NCBI GenBank assembly: GCA_003116995.1
Contig: BDSL01000062.1
Coordinates: 547,741 to 611,740 of the forward strand
Reading direction: 5' to 3'
DNA length: 64,000 nt
DNA from: Yamagishiella unicocca
Taxonomy: Eukaryota > Chlorophyta > Chlorophyceae > Chlamydomonadales > Volvocaceae
Shown here: positions 22,370 to 33,329 of the stretch, piece by piece
Layout: each line of letters starts with the position of its first letter
How positions within the stretch are numbered: the stretch's first letter is position 1
The notes under the pieces: generated by a model
Database searches by the model: none
Seen by the model: only the letters and a program-made list of their open reading frames with translations
Told to the model about the DNA's origin: nothing
Made by a program: the position numbers and the translations under genes

Positions 22370-23819
22370 ATGCGACCGTCGACGACTTCCAGGCCCGGCT
22401 CTTATGGTGTTTATGCGCATTCCCTGTACTTTACGGTTCTCTGCTTCGCGTTTTCACTTGCGCCTTTCCCTCCACCTTTGGCACATTGTGTGGTCAGCGA
22501 CGGCGTATTTGCTCAAAATTACTTGGAAGCTTTACCAAGCTTCCTTATCATTGGCACAGCAAAGGGTGGCACGGTATGTATAACACTGCACCTTAGTTGA
22601 TGTACTGGGGTCTTTTCCTGTATTAACACGCTCCGGCGCTGTGGTACAGGCCGATTTATTTGAGCAACTGTCCCGACCCGAAGTTAATAACGACACCGAC
22701 CGCCCAGATCCTCCTATTGTAAAGAATGTGCATCGCAAACAAGCGGGAGTACTACTACACTCCTCCTGCTGCGATGAACTGCTTCTTGGGAAGACGAGGT
22801 TCATGGAGTACCTTGATGCCTTAGGGCATCCCTGCATCAATCAATCGATTGATTCGATGAGAGATTGCGTGGACGCTGCAGGCAAAGTAGCATACACTAT
22901 TGACGCTACGCCCACTTATGTTACTTCTCCACTTTCACCCCATTACCTTGGCGGACTGACCCCCTACTCAAAAGTAATTGTTATGCTTCGGGAGCCGGTT
23001 GATCGCGCAGAATCGTTATTTAACCACCTTGTAGTGGAACAAGTAAGTTGGAGTATTGGTAACTGGATTTTATGTGTCATGCTTTACAAGGTTCACCAAT
23101 TCCTCGGTTTACCATCTGATTGCAGGGTATGTGGCCAAATAATACTTTAGACCAGCTTGTATATAATTTCTTCCGCTTCATCCAAAACCACAAGGAGTTT
23201 GACGCTGCTCTGAAGCGTTTACTTGGATGCGACAGCACATTGTGTATGGCTACCAGTTGGCGTGACGTCGTGGGCTTGGGACTTTTGCGCACTGAAGAGA
23301 TGCTCTTAATTGCCGGTGGGCTGTACCGTTACATACTGGCGCCCTGGCACCTGCACTACTTAAAGCCTGGGCGCTTCATGATCATCGATTCCCACACCTA
23401 CTTCCGTGACCGTGTAGCCGTTATGGAGCAGGTACGAACACTTTTGCATCATCAGGGCAAGGACCTGACAAAATCAAACTTTGGCTTTCTGCTGTGTACA
23501 GGTTGTCCGTTTCCTGTACGGCAGGCCCCTGACCACCGTGGAGCGTAGTGTGGCACTGACCGCAATGGCCACCAACGTGAAAAGGCATAACGCTACAATT
23601 ACCAATCCACTGCCGCCTACTGCCAGTACACCGAAGCGTTTCAGGCGGACACTGTCAGTAACACCCTCATGGATGCTCTCTGCGGAGTTTCATGATCAAC
23701 TTCGCGCATTTTACAGAGACCACGTGGTTCAGGGACTTCACAGCATGTTGCAAACATTGCGAGACGATGGGGCATGGGTTGTAGGCTTTGATGCCGAACC
23801 CTGGCTTGAGTACAACTAG
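22370..23819 (+). CDS. Sulfotransferase paralog A (HS-sulfotransferase-like), 4 exons, 406 aa
   Basis: PAPS-dependent sulfotransferases of this type sulfate glycans in the Golgi lumen. Exons 22370-22573, 22650-23042, 23126-23431 and 23502-23819 join at phase 0 throughout. The N-terminus has a hydrophobic stretch (LYFTVLCFAFSLAPF, about residues 19-33), suiting a signal peptide or type II anchor. SFLIIGTAKGGT (residues 57-68) is the 5'-phosphosulfate-binding loop, comparable to 'GVRKGGT' of heparan-sulfate sulfotransferases. KVIVMLREPVDRAESLFNH (176-194) is the 3'-phosphate-binding motif. LKPGRFMIIDSHTYFRD resembles the late 'QLLVL..EDLF.DP' block. A Pro/Thr linker follows in exon 4. The intron positions, phases and lengths of exons 2 and 3 equal those of paralog B at 31784-33329. 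TGTAA lies at 24177-24181. The acceptor sugar is unknown. Confidence 0.82.
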
Positions 23820-26800
23820 TCTTTACAACATCGAAGCGAACCCTGGCTACAGCACAGGGAGGGTAGGCGTACGACATCTGCGTCAGGACAACTCCGTGCG
23901 CACTGGATTGTCCTGATGAACGTTTTGTGCTGCCACCTGCTTCAAGGTGTTCAAGCATGTGTCAGCGGTGATATCCGACACCGTGGATCCCCGCGCTCTG
24001 CTCGTACGTTCCAGCCGCTCATAATCTTTTGTTCCTTTGCTGGGTAACCTTGTCACTACTTGCAACTAGAGGCCTGTCGGACATGAAAGCCTCCCATAAA
24101 GTTTGGGACTGCCGCATCAATGCACCTACTTCTTGGCCTTTGCATAGTACAAGAGCAAGGCCCTCACAGCCCTTCCTGTAACCGGGGTCAACGGGCAGCG
24201 AAAATAATCATTCGAGAGGTGCGAATGAAATGCTATCAGCTTTTCGAGCTCAAGCCAAGTAAATTCGCTGTCCGTAAGGCTATACATGATTACAGGGTTT
24301 TTACATAAAATATTACAGGACTTTGATTACATATTTTATGCTTAGTATTTACACATTATGGCCTTCAACATATTCTGGCCCTTCTTGACCTGCCGAAGGA
24401 ATTGCAAATTAGAAAGCTAGGATAGGCTCCAAATTCAGCAGGGCATGGAACTCACAGCTGCACATGGAACCCACTTCCTTGCCCCGCGAGTCACGCATGC
24501 AACACCTCGGGGAGAACGGGCGCTTCGTTAACAGGCCGATTGGTGGCTTTCAATTACCCCAGCAGCCAAACGGGACCCGATCAACGACTTAATGCTGCCG
24601 CGGGGTCGTACGTGTGCGTGTGCGTATGAATGATCTAACCAACGACTGGGCGTGTACCCGATTTGGTTGGAAGATTAAACAAGGAATGTCCCAGGGAATT
24701 AGATTGCCCGTGCGCTGGTGTGGGCATTATACATAACAGAGGAGTTGACTGGGGCACTCGGCTGGGCCACCGCAGCCCAGCTATGGCTAGGGCACTTCTT
24801 GCATGGGACAACACGGCCCAGGCATGACTGGAGGGACCGCGCCCAGCCACGACTGGGGCACTTTATGCATGGGGCAGTCGTGATCGTCATCCTTAACCCT
24901 TCGGGTGGCGAACATGATGAAGACTTTGCCTTCCTTACGCGGAACGTGGCTAGGGGGCAGCATGACCGAGGGTGCTTTTCATGGGCAATAAAGGCTAGTG
25001 CGCAGTTTGATGACTTAACCACGGCTGGGCGGTTCCAGCCATAACTGAGGCATTCCTCGCGATGAGTGCAATCCCGCAGCGTCGTATTTCGTGCGCCTTT
25101 CTGTTTTTCTTTTGAAGGGCGGCAGGGATGACAGGCCGCCCACGCTGGGGCCCCAGGCGGGGGGTGGGGGGACGGGCAGCCCCAACGGAGGCGCCTAGCC
25201 CACAGGGCACAGGCAGGGGGCCTCGGCTCCAAACACCAGGCCAGGGGGGCTGCAAGGAAAACCCGTGTACGAGAGAGAAAACCGGCCAGGGGGGCAAGGG
25301 CAGACATACACGGGGCACTCGTGGCGGAGGCGGCGGCCCACCGGCGAAGAGGTCAGGTCAGCATCAAGGCCGAGCATGTGCTGGGCGGGGCGGGTGGAGG
25401 AACGGCGGACAGCGCTGGACAGGGCTGCACCGACGGGGACAGGAGTCCGCCCTGTGGCCGGGGCCCCCGGCCCCCGGGCCCCAGGGGGAGCCCCCGAGGC
25501 CATAGCAGCGGGCGCGGGACGAAAGCGTGGGAGGCAGGCGAGGAGGGGAGGGAGGGAGGGGCGCGCGCGCCCCGCCATCAGCGGTTGGAGGCGTGGCACC
25601 AGCGCCCGGGCCACCACCAGCACCCGTGCCCGCACCCGGGCCAACAGCAGGGCTAGGGCCAGCTCGCTGTCCAGCACCAGGGCCAGAACCAGGGCCAGAA
25701 CCAGGGCCAGAACCAGGGCCAGAACCAGGACAAGCACAAGATCCAGCACCAGATCCAGCACTAGATCCAGCGCCCCCGCCAGCGCCAGCATCACACCCAG
25801 TGTCCGTGCCAGCAGCTCCCAAGGCAGGTCAAGTGCCAGTGCCAGGCCGCGGGCCAGCACCCACGTGCGTGAATACGAGGGTCAGGGCCTGCAACCTAGC
25901 CCGCACCAGAGGGAGAGCCAGCACCCCGGCCTGCGCCAGGGCCAGGGCCAGTCGGTGCACCAGCACTAGGGCCCGCAGAACCGCCAGCGCCAGACGAAGG
26001 CTTTGGGAACCGGGAAATGAGCGGCTGGGACGCATCGGTCGGGGACGAGCCACCGGCGTCAAAACCCGAGGGCGGGGCGCGCCCTCTTGGCCATCCATCC
26101 GGTTGAGTCTCCGGCGGCGGTCGGCCGGGCGGGACAGGGACCGGAGGCAGACGCGGTGGGGAAGGAAACACCAGTACACGCGTGCGGCGCTGCTTGCGTG
26201 AAGGTGTCCCCGCAGCCCCAGCCCCGCCACGACATACTGTTGCTGCTCGGGAAGGGCAAGCACACCGGGGGCCAGCTGCACGATCCAGCCATGGACTGGG
26301 CAGTTGGCACGAAGGAGGCCGGAGGGCAGCCCAAGGCCTAGACGAGGAAGGCGGGGATGCAGGCGGGGTCGGGGTCCACCTCCGCGGGCACACCGGAGAC
26401 CCAGTAGACGTGGCCCCAGGCGTGAACATCCAGCTCTCCAGCTCCCAATGCGCATAGGCGGGTAAATGGGGCGAACCGACGTCCCAAAATGCACAGAAAA
26501 TAGGGACACCCCGCCGCGCCCACGGCAGCGGGGTCCCAACACAAAAATTCCAGGCAACCAAGGCCCACCGCCATGAAAAACGGCGAGAGCAGCCAACAGC
26601 CCGGACCAACGCGCCCAAGGCACCATCCACCCGCAAAAGAACGCCCCACCGAAGCAACCGGTCAGCAAAGGGGGGCTTCAGTACGACGGGCAGTCCCAAC
26701 AACCAAGGGCACGTGGACGGGGAAAACACAAAACCGGGCAGAGGGCGCCCCAGGCACACACGTCAACACGGCCACAGACGATACCAACATATAGGCGCAA

Positions 26801-27146
26801 CAACTAGGCGCAACAACCCTCGTTCACAGGGGAGCAACGCAAAAGCAAACAGGCCCCAGCCCAGAAGGCACCAGAAAGGCGCACAAGCGGCGCACGCAGA
26901 GAACGAGGCAGGCACCGGTCAGCCCCTCCAGGGCAGCCAGGAAGACAAAAGTATTCAACATGAAAGGATGTCCCGGAGGTGGAAGCTTGGCGAAACGGCG
27001 CCAGGTCGGCTGCGCAGAAATGCGCGCGTACATCCATTGCGACATTCCTCGTCCCTGAAAAGAAACATTCCGGACTCAACCTTTGTGAAGAAGCGATATT
27101 TGCGGAAGAAGCGATATTTGAACGCGTATGCACATATTCATGTTAT
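23820..27146. other. Repeat-rich intergenic, no recognised gene
   Basis: Long open frames at 25100-26760 on both strands are Gly/Pro/Arg or Ala/Gly/Leu-rich and arise from GC-rich sequence; none shows a domain, splice structure or start context I trust. A duplicated 'GGGCACTT..TGCATGGG' unit occurs near 24790 and 24850. A 16-base direct repeat (GAAGCGATATTTGCGG type) lies at 27091-27119. Some of this may be the 3' flank of a LINE. Confidence 0.45.
25670..25770 (+). repeat. GGGCCAGAACCA tandem repeat
   Basis: Several copies of a 12-base GGGCCAGAACCA unit, grading into GATCCAGCACCA units up to about 25770. Minisatellite in GC-rich non-coding DNA. Confidence 0.75.
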
Positions 27147-28155
27147 CTAACGGATATCCACACGGCGTGCGGTTGAACGGATGTACGGCAAGCGGCTGCT
27201 ACACAGAGCGCACTGTGCATAGGCCCCGGGGGCGCGCAATAGTGGGGGTTCCCGCGGAAATCCCCACTTTTGCACGCCCGCGAGGGGCCTCCACTGTGCG
27301 CTACCTGGCGCAAATAGTATTAGACATAAGCGATGTAGGCGCGCAGAACATTTGTACGGTCGCACCAAGTCGCAAGACCAACTCGAGTGGTCTAACATAA
27401 TATCTTTCATACTGTGCTCCGGCAACTGAGCCACAAGTCGTAATTCAGCATAGGCTGTGCATTCTAGCAGCACATGTTGCTCGTCTTCTACGGCACCCGA
27501 ACTGCACATCCTGCAGACCCTCTGTTGCCTAGGCCGGTGACTCCCACCACTTACTGGCCTATTTGCCTCTAGATCCCAGCATCCCAAACGGAACCTCATC
27601 AATGCCACGTGGTGCCGTCGTGGGATATAGATAGCCACATGTCCAACTCCACGTTTGGAGTCCCTGTCAGCATCCTAACCCACCCACTGCCTATATCGGC
27701 ACATTTTTACGCCCGGTTGCAACCCATCAGAGACAAAAGCCCTGGGGTATCCTTGCAGCCTGGGATTATCCCAATCAGCCATAAAGCGACGCCAAAGCAG
27801 GTCAAGCAGCTCGCCCGTCGGGAGCTCCTGCTTGATCAGCCATCCGGCAATAACTCGGGGATGCCCCTCACGGGTTGTTCCTACACCCAGGCTGCCCCTG
27901 CCTCCAATAAAAACCCAGCCTATCACAGACCTTCAGCACTTTCGCGCTCCAGGAGTCATTAGCAAAGTTATCCTCGGCCGCCGTTTGGAAATCTTCCTGC
28001 ATAACAGCGTTCGCCAATGATTCTGGTTGCTTCACAATCCTGTTCCAAAAGCCAAACATTAGCTGCGCCCAAAAAAAGGGCAGTGGTAGCTGTGACAGCT
28101 CAGCGTACAGCAGCCGGTGCGTGGGCAATGAGGTCCCAGTGACTCTTCGCAAAAA
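27147..28155 (-). pseudogene. LINE ORF2 C-terminal half, frameshifted (left part of split element)
   Basis: Read on the minus strand from 28155: FLRRVTGTSLPTHRLLYAEL, then FFWAQLMFGFWNRIV, then (new frame near 27880) RRFMADWDNPRLQGYPRAF, then (new frame near 27640) YIPRRHHVALMRFRLGCW and CRMCSSGAVEDEQHVLLEC. The last is a C-x2-C..H-x4-C zinc knuckle typical of the end of LINE polyproteins. At least two frameshifts break it. Its first residues continue exactly from the reverse-transcriptase tail preserved at 30607-30894, so the two pieces are one element separated by an insertion. Confidence 0.8.
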
Positions 28156-28504
28156 GACGGGAACCGTCTTCTTCGTGAAGCAGATGATCGTGTATTTATT
28201 TTCGGTTTAGTATGCGTGGATGGAAGGGCGTGTGGAGGATGGGTTCGCGCGCTGTCCGGGACTTGACGACTGGCCTTGGCGTACCTGCTGGGTTGCTGGG
28301 TTGTGATTCTTGTGCGTGGGGAACCCGCGCGCTGTTCTGCATACCGGTAGGCTCCATCTGGTCCTGGGGCCGTTAGTGCTGGCTTGACCTTTCCAGAGCC
28401 AGTAGCATGCAGCGCCACCGGAAATGCCAACATAGTAGTAACGCCAGCATTATACTACGCAATTCGTCGCCTATGGGTGGGGGGAGCTTTCTTGGGCTGC
28501 CGGC

Positions 28505-28720
28505 GCCGGCCCGGTGTCCCCTCGCCTGCACCACTTCTGGAATTGCCCCCTTGCTCGTGCAATGTTCGGTTTTTCTGCCGGTCTATCTTGTCGGGGGCGA
28601 GGTGTCTTGGCCGCGGCGAGCGAGGTCCCTGTGCCTTCGGTGCGTTTCGGGGTGTCTGCTCAGGTGTGCTGGTCTTGCTGTGGTCCCCCTGCTTGGGTTA
28701 GGCCCGGCTTGCGTCTCTAA
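28505..28720 (+). pseudogene. Possible LINE zinc-knuckle tail fragment
   Basis: The plus strand reads PRLHHFWNCPLARAMF, resembling the 'HHFW.CP.A' motif near the end of chlorophyte LINE polyproteins (compare the minus-strand copy at 6180-6900). No other conserved block is clear on either side, so this is a weak call. Confidence 0.35.
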
Positions 28721-29574
28721 AGTCCAGGACATGGCCCCCGCTCCTTCTTGTCCTGGGTAAACCGGGTTTGAGGTCACCTAAACACTTCATTTGTTGTGTC
28801 GTAAGGTATCTTAGGTCCCCAGCCTGTATCGTGAGGCGGCGTACCAGCGTAGCGCATTCGCGCGGTTTTCTCAGCTGGCGCTGTCTCGCATGGCCCCCCG
28901 TCTGCTACCATACTTTTACAGCCAACCCAATTTGGTACCATGGACATGGTGCTATTCCTCTTGCGTTGTAGGGCAGTGTGAGTTGCGCTCGTGTGGCCCA
29001 CCTGCTCTAAAAAACGCCCGTTAGAGGGATCCCTTGATAAGCATCTGCCAGGTGGCAATCCTGTCCGTTCGCGACTGCTATTTCCCGGTCCATTTGCGAT
29101 CTTTTTGCGCGCAGCTTCCCAGCCCCCGCTGTAAATTTCGTGTACTGGGGACTTTTATTCTGCTCCCGGCCGAGCGGAAATGCGGCCCGTCTCAGCTGTT
29201 TCTCCGGCCACTACATTTCGGCATCGGCGGTAGAATGTACGGGCTCGGTGCTCGTGTAGCACGGTCCCGGCCCTCACCACATATACTCGCATATTCGCAT
29301 ACTCGCATACTCGCATACTCGCATTCTCACGACATACGATCTCGGTTTTTTTCAGCAGGGAATGGCATGTCGAGCATCCTCCGCGATGCCTCCCGACGCT
29401 CGCTTGTAATTTTGCCATTTAGAAGTCTCCGTCCTGTAATCGGTCATTTGGCTGTGCGTTCCGTCTGTGCTGCTCGTCCGACTCGTGTACACACGCTAAA
29501 ATCGGCATCGGCGGTAGTTTCATACGGTCTCGTCTGGGGAAAATCTCGCTACAATGGTCTCCCTTGTGTTTGGC

Positions 29575-29730
29575 TACCTTCGGCTTTTGCCCCCTCCCGG
29601 CCGGTGAGGGCGGGCTCTTTTGCCCAGTGACCCGTGTCGTGGTCTGGCCCATCGGGCCCGCCTGGTTGCGCTTCCGCGCTTGAGCCGTTCTGGCTCCCTT
29701 GTAATACTCGCATTCTCCCTTGTACAAGGC
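29575..29730 (+). repeat. Interspersed repeat family A, copy 2
   Basis: Matches 30465-30605 and, less well, 640-830. It ends with GAGCCGTTCTGGCTCCC, then TTGTAATACTCGCATTCTCC. Part of the insertion in the split LINE. Confidence 0.7.
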
Positions 29731-30101
29731 TCTACAGGGCCACGGCGCCCTAGGCGCCGTGGTCCTCGTCCTCTTTTTGTGGACCTCGTCATGGGGTCGC
29801 GCAACTTTCTGTCCGCTTGCGGCGCAGTCTCTGCTCTCCATCGTCTCTCGTCTTTCGCCCTCTCTGGTACTGGCTGCTGGAGCTTGGGCGCGCTCTGGTG
29901 CTCGGCGGCGCTGGCGCCTCTGCTGATGGTCCTCGCTCCGGGCCGCGGCTCCTCCGCTCGCTACGCCTCGCGGACGGCTCCGTGCTCGTGGTCTTGCCCA
30001 CGCTGAAGGCTCGGTTCTTGTGGAGGCAATGGACTCGACGGTTCGGTTCTGTGGGATGGCCATGGACCCGTTTCCGACTCGCTGTGGTGACTCTCGCCCA
30101 C

Positions 30102-30420
30102 GTTGCAGGCTTGGTTTTGGTGGCTCGTGTTCGACACGCTTCCCTACTCGGCGCGGATCTTGATTCGTGGCCTGACTAGCGGCTTGGGCTTTTGGCCCCC
30201 CCGTTGCGCTCTCGCGTATCGCTGCAGGCTTGGTATTTGGTGGCTCGTATTCGGCACGCTTTCCCTACTCGGCGCGGGTCTTTTTCCCGTGGCCTTTGTA
30301 GCGGCCTGGCCTTTTGGCCCTCCCGGTGTGCTCTCGCGCATCGCTGCAGGCTTGGTGTTGGTGGCTCGTGGTCGGCACGCTTTCCCTACTCGGCGAGGCT
30401 CTTTCGCACTTGTAGTCGTT
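30102..30420 (+). repeat. 121-bp tandem repeat, about 2.6 copies
   Basis: The string TGCAGGCTTGGT recurs at about 30103, 30224 and 30345, each followed by a GGTGGCTCGT..TCGGCACGCTT and CCCTACTCGGCG block. Copies differ by scattered substitutions. It sits directly upstream of family A copy 3 and may be part of the same element. Confidence 0.75.
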
Positions 30421-30464
30421 TTCGGTTTCCCTGTCGGCCTCGGTCCGGCTGCCTTTTCCCGACC

Positions 30465-30605
30465 AGTGAGGAGTGGTTTTGACTTCGTCCGGTGATCTGT
30501 GTTGTGGCCTGGCCCATTGGGCCCGCCTGGTTGCGCTTCCGCGCTTGAGCCGCTCTGGCTCCCCTGTAACACTCGCATTCTCCCTTGTAATACTCGCATT
30601 CTGCT
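30465..30605 (+). repeat. Interspersed repeat family A, copy 3 (3' end at LINE junction)
   Basis: Nearly the same sequence as copy 2. It ends with two successive TAATACTCGCATTCT-like units and runs into the LINE at 30607, so the family's 3' end coincides with the insertion boundary. That supports 3'-end-primed insertion, as for a LINE- or SINE-like retroelement. A degenerate end of the same type occurs near 31085-31120 (GCCGTTCCGG..TTTCGCATTCTGCC). Confidence 0.7.
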
Positions 30606-30606
30606 T

Positions 30607-30894
30607 AAACAACGTCTGCAGCTCGACCATGGGATCAACCATGGGATCAAACAGTGCTCGCTCAAACAGGCCAGCATTTGCAGGGGGCCGCCTGACTCTT
30701 CGACCCTCCTGGCGCGTCCGGCGCGGCGGCCCATCAAACATCTCCAGAAGTGCATCGGGCCCCCACACTTCTGCGCCATAAGAAAGTATTGATCTGATCT
30801 GTACCTCAAAGCAATGCACCATGATGTCTGGTGCTGTAACGTGCTGCTCTTCTAATATCTTTAGCAATTTATATAGTGCCTTCCTAGTGCTGTT
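30607..30894 (-). pseudogene. LINE reverse-transcriptase C-terminal fragment (right part of split element)
   Basis: The minus strand reads NSTRKALYKLLKILEEQ, then VQIRSILSYGAEVWGPDALL. The second motif is the 'V.PVLLYGAEVWG' block just after the reverse-transcriptase domain of LINE ORF2. It then reads FDPMVELQTLF, where the frame stops being LINE-like at 30607 and resumes at 28155. A stop codon precedes the fragment upstream, so no catalytic RT core (YADD) is retained in the window. Confidence 0.8.
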
Positions 30895-31783
30895 CAGTGC
30901 ATGTCATGTCATCGGTAAAGTTATGTACTGCCAGTCGCTTCGCGCAGTCAAGGAAATAACGTTTCATTGGTTAATAAGATACCAAACACCACAGCTCACG
31001 CTCCCGCAGGCTCCTCAGCGCAGCTGGGTACGGCCAGTCGTCCAGGGCCGCCCCAAGCAATTTATCCCTGCCAACAACGTATCCCTTGCAGCCGTTCCGG
31101 TTTCTCTGTAACTTTCGCATTCTGCCAGCACAAGCTCTCTCCCTGCCTGCATAAGCGTCCCGTCAGCAGGGCTCGATGTCACCACTTATATGATCGCTTT
31201 TAATCGTAAATCATTTTGAGACTTTCCTAAAGGTCTTGCAAATTATATTACGAGCGAGGCTTCGTAGAGGATCGTTAAGAAAACTTTCAAGTCGTTACGG
31301 TAGCAGCGGCGCACCCGAGCCAATCGCTCGCACCTAATTTCTATGTGGCTAATATTCAGATAAGCGGAACTGTTCAATTCGTGTCGATTGAGTGCTTAGT
31401 TGATTGGTTACAAGCTCTTGAGGCCTAGACAAGCCAGGAGGCCCGTGGACAACGAAGCATTGCATTGCAAAAAGAGGGGGAAGAAATGGTTACGATAACA
31501 TGCCCCAGTAATGTTGCAACCTGATACCCACGATCGCTGTAAGGCGATCCCTGATACGGTGCAACACGCTCGCTAGACCCCATTGGCTTTCATGCCTGAA
31601 CCCACGCGACATGTCGTCCACCATACGGAACTCGTCCAAGTGCCGCCGTGGCCGCAATGGCCGCTTAGTGAGTTGTGAACGGTCGAGTTGCACTATCCTC
31701 TCCCATGGTTTGACGCAGCCTACTGTTACGCAAATGCCGCTTTTGCAAGTCATAAGTCGACCGTTAAACCCCTCTTCGCGTTG
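30895..31783. other. Intergenic upstream of sulfotransferase B
   Basis: Probably more decayed LINE near 30900-31000, a degenerate repeat-family-A end near 31085-31120, then low-GC DNA with no gene. The promoter of sulfotransferase B must lie here, but no clear element is visible. Confidence 0.45.
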
Positions 31784-33329
31784 ATGATTTCCTCGTTTTC
31801 CAATTCTGCTTCAGCTCATCCACTATATGTTGTCATATCTGTAATCATTTCGTATCATTTGTTAGTTGTACAATGTTTGGTCAGCGACGGCATCTTTGTT
31901 CCAAATCATCCTGAGGCGGTCCCCAGCTTCCTTATCCTTGGTACAGCAAAAGGTGGCACAGTAAGTCTAAAAGGCTACGGTTTACTTCATTAAATGGGAG
32001 GAAGGTGGGTCTGCTCTTTTTTTTAAACTGGTACGCCTCCTGCTGCTTGCGGTTGCAGACTGATGTATTCCAGCAACTAGTATTGCGCGAAGTAAATGAA
32101 GACGCTGGTCGCACCGATCCGCCTCTGACAGCAAACTGGCAACGCAAAGAAGTGGGAGTATTACTATATTCCAACTGTTGCGATGACCTGCTACTCGGCA
32201 GAGACAGGTTTCAAGAATACCTGACCCTGTTAGGGCATCCCTGCGCCAATAAATCCATGGAGTCGATGAGGGACTGTGTCAACGGTGCAGGGAATGTGGC
32301 ATACACAATCGATGCTACGCCTACTTACCTGCAGTCTCCTCTCGCACCCCATTTCCTGGGTGGACTTACCCCTCACTCGAAAGTGATTATCTTGCTCAGG
32401 GAGCCGGTCGACCGCGCAGAATCGCTCTTCAACCATTGGGTTGTACAGGATGTACGTGCATATTAGACGGAATGCTTCGTTGAACGCAACCACTCCATGT
32501 ATTGTTTTCACGCTGCTTACAGGGTCTGTGGCCAAATACTACTCTAAATCAGCTTGCAGACGTATTTCTACAGTATATCCAAGCAAATCAGGGTGTCGCA
32601 GCTGCCCTCAGGCGTTTACGGGGATGCGGCAGCACACTCGGATTGGCCAATGGTTGGCGCGACCTCGTGGGCTTGGGACTGATGGATACTCAAGAGTTAA
32701 TTTTATTTGCGGGTGGACTGTATCGCTACATGTTGGCCCCATGGCGTCTACATTATTTCAAGCCTGGGCGCTTCATGATTATTGACTCTCACGCCTATTT
32801 CCGTGAGCGTGAACTCGTCATGGAACAGGTATGGGAACTCCTGCAGTGGCTTGCGCATCGTTACCATACACACAAGGCCTAACGTGAAGTTGTGGCTTTC
32901 TTGTGCCAGGTTATTCGTTTTCTGTACGATAGGCCCATGACGTTCTTGGAGCGTAATGCGTCGATGAACGCAATGACCGAAAATGTCAAGAGGCATAACG
33001 CTACAGGCGTGTACATTATCAATGGCACGAATTACAGCGCGGCATCCTTCCACAGGCCCCATGCGCCGCCGGCAGGTAATGGGGATCCCATCACACCGGC
33101 GCATGTTGGGTTGAATGCCGTTTCAGCATCCACGCCTACGACGCCAAAGCCTTCAAGGCGGTCATTGACACAAGGACCAGCATGGAAGCTATCTCCGGAT
33201 CGCCGTTCTCAATTCCAAGCGTTCTATCGCGACCATGTAATACAGGGACTCCAAAGCACGTTACAATCCTTGCGGGGTGAAGGGGCGTGGATGGTAGGAT
33301 TTGATGGTGAACCCTGGCTGAATTATTAG
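31784..33329 (+). CDS. Sulfotransferase paralog B (HS-sulfotransferase-like), 4 exons, 431 aa
   Basis: Exons 31784-31960, 32059-32451, 32523-32828 and 32910-33329 join at phase 0. The first in-frame ATG is at 31784 and is followed by a hydrophobic segment (LYVVISVIISYHLLVVQCLV), fitting a type II Golgi anchor. SFLILGTAKGGT (about residues 48-59) is the PAPS 5'-phosphosulfate loop; KVIILLREPVDRAESLFNH (about 167-185) is the 3'-phosphate motif. FKPGRFMIIDSHAYFRERE is shared with paralog A. Exons 2 and 3 have exactly the same lengths as in paralog A (393 and 306 bases), a clear gene duplication. Exon 4 has a longer Pro/Ala/Thr-rich linker, including N-glycosylation-type NGTN and NATG sites, than in A. 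TGTAA occurs at 33559-33563. Probable role: sulfation of secreted glycans, acceptor unknown. Confidence 0.84.

Larger units (their letters stand above)
28156..30606. mobile_element. 2.45-kb insertion splitting a LINE, composite of repeats
   Basis: The segment lies between codons of an interrupted LINE protein (QTLF on the right side, LRRVTG on the left). The flanks share only AAA (28153-28155 and 30607-30609), so any target-site duplication is at most very short. Inside are a possible plus-strand LINE tail (28505-28720), a run of TACTCGCA units near 29282-29325, two copies of repeat family A with the same 3' end, and a 121-bp tandem repeat. I find no intact transposase or reverse transcriptase. 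More than one insertion event is likely. Confidence 0.65.

Noticed and set aside
25100..26760. Long GC-rich ORFs on both strands
   Set aside because: Low-complexity composition, mutually overlapping in several frames, no motif, no splice support.
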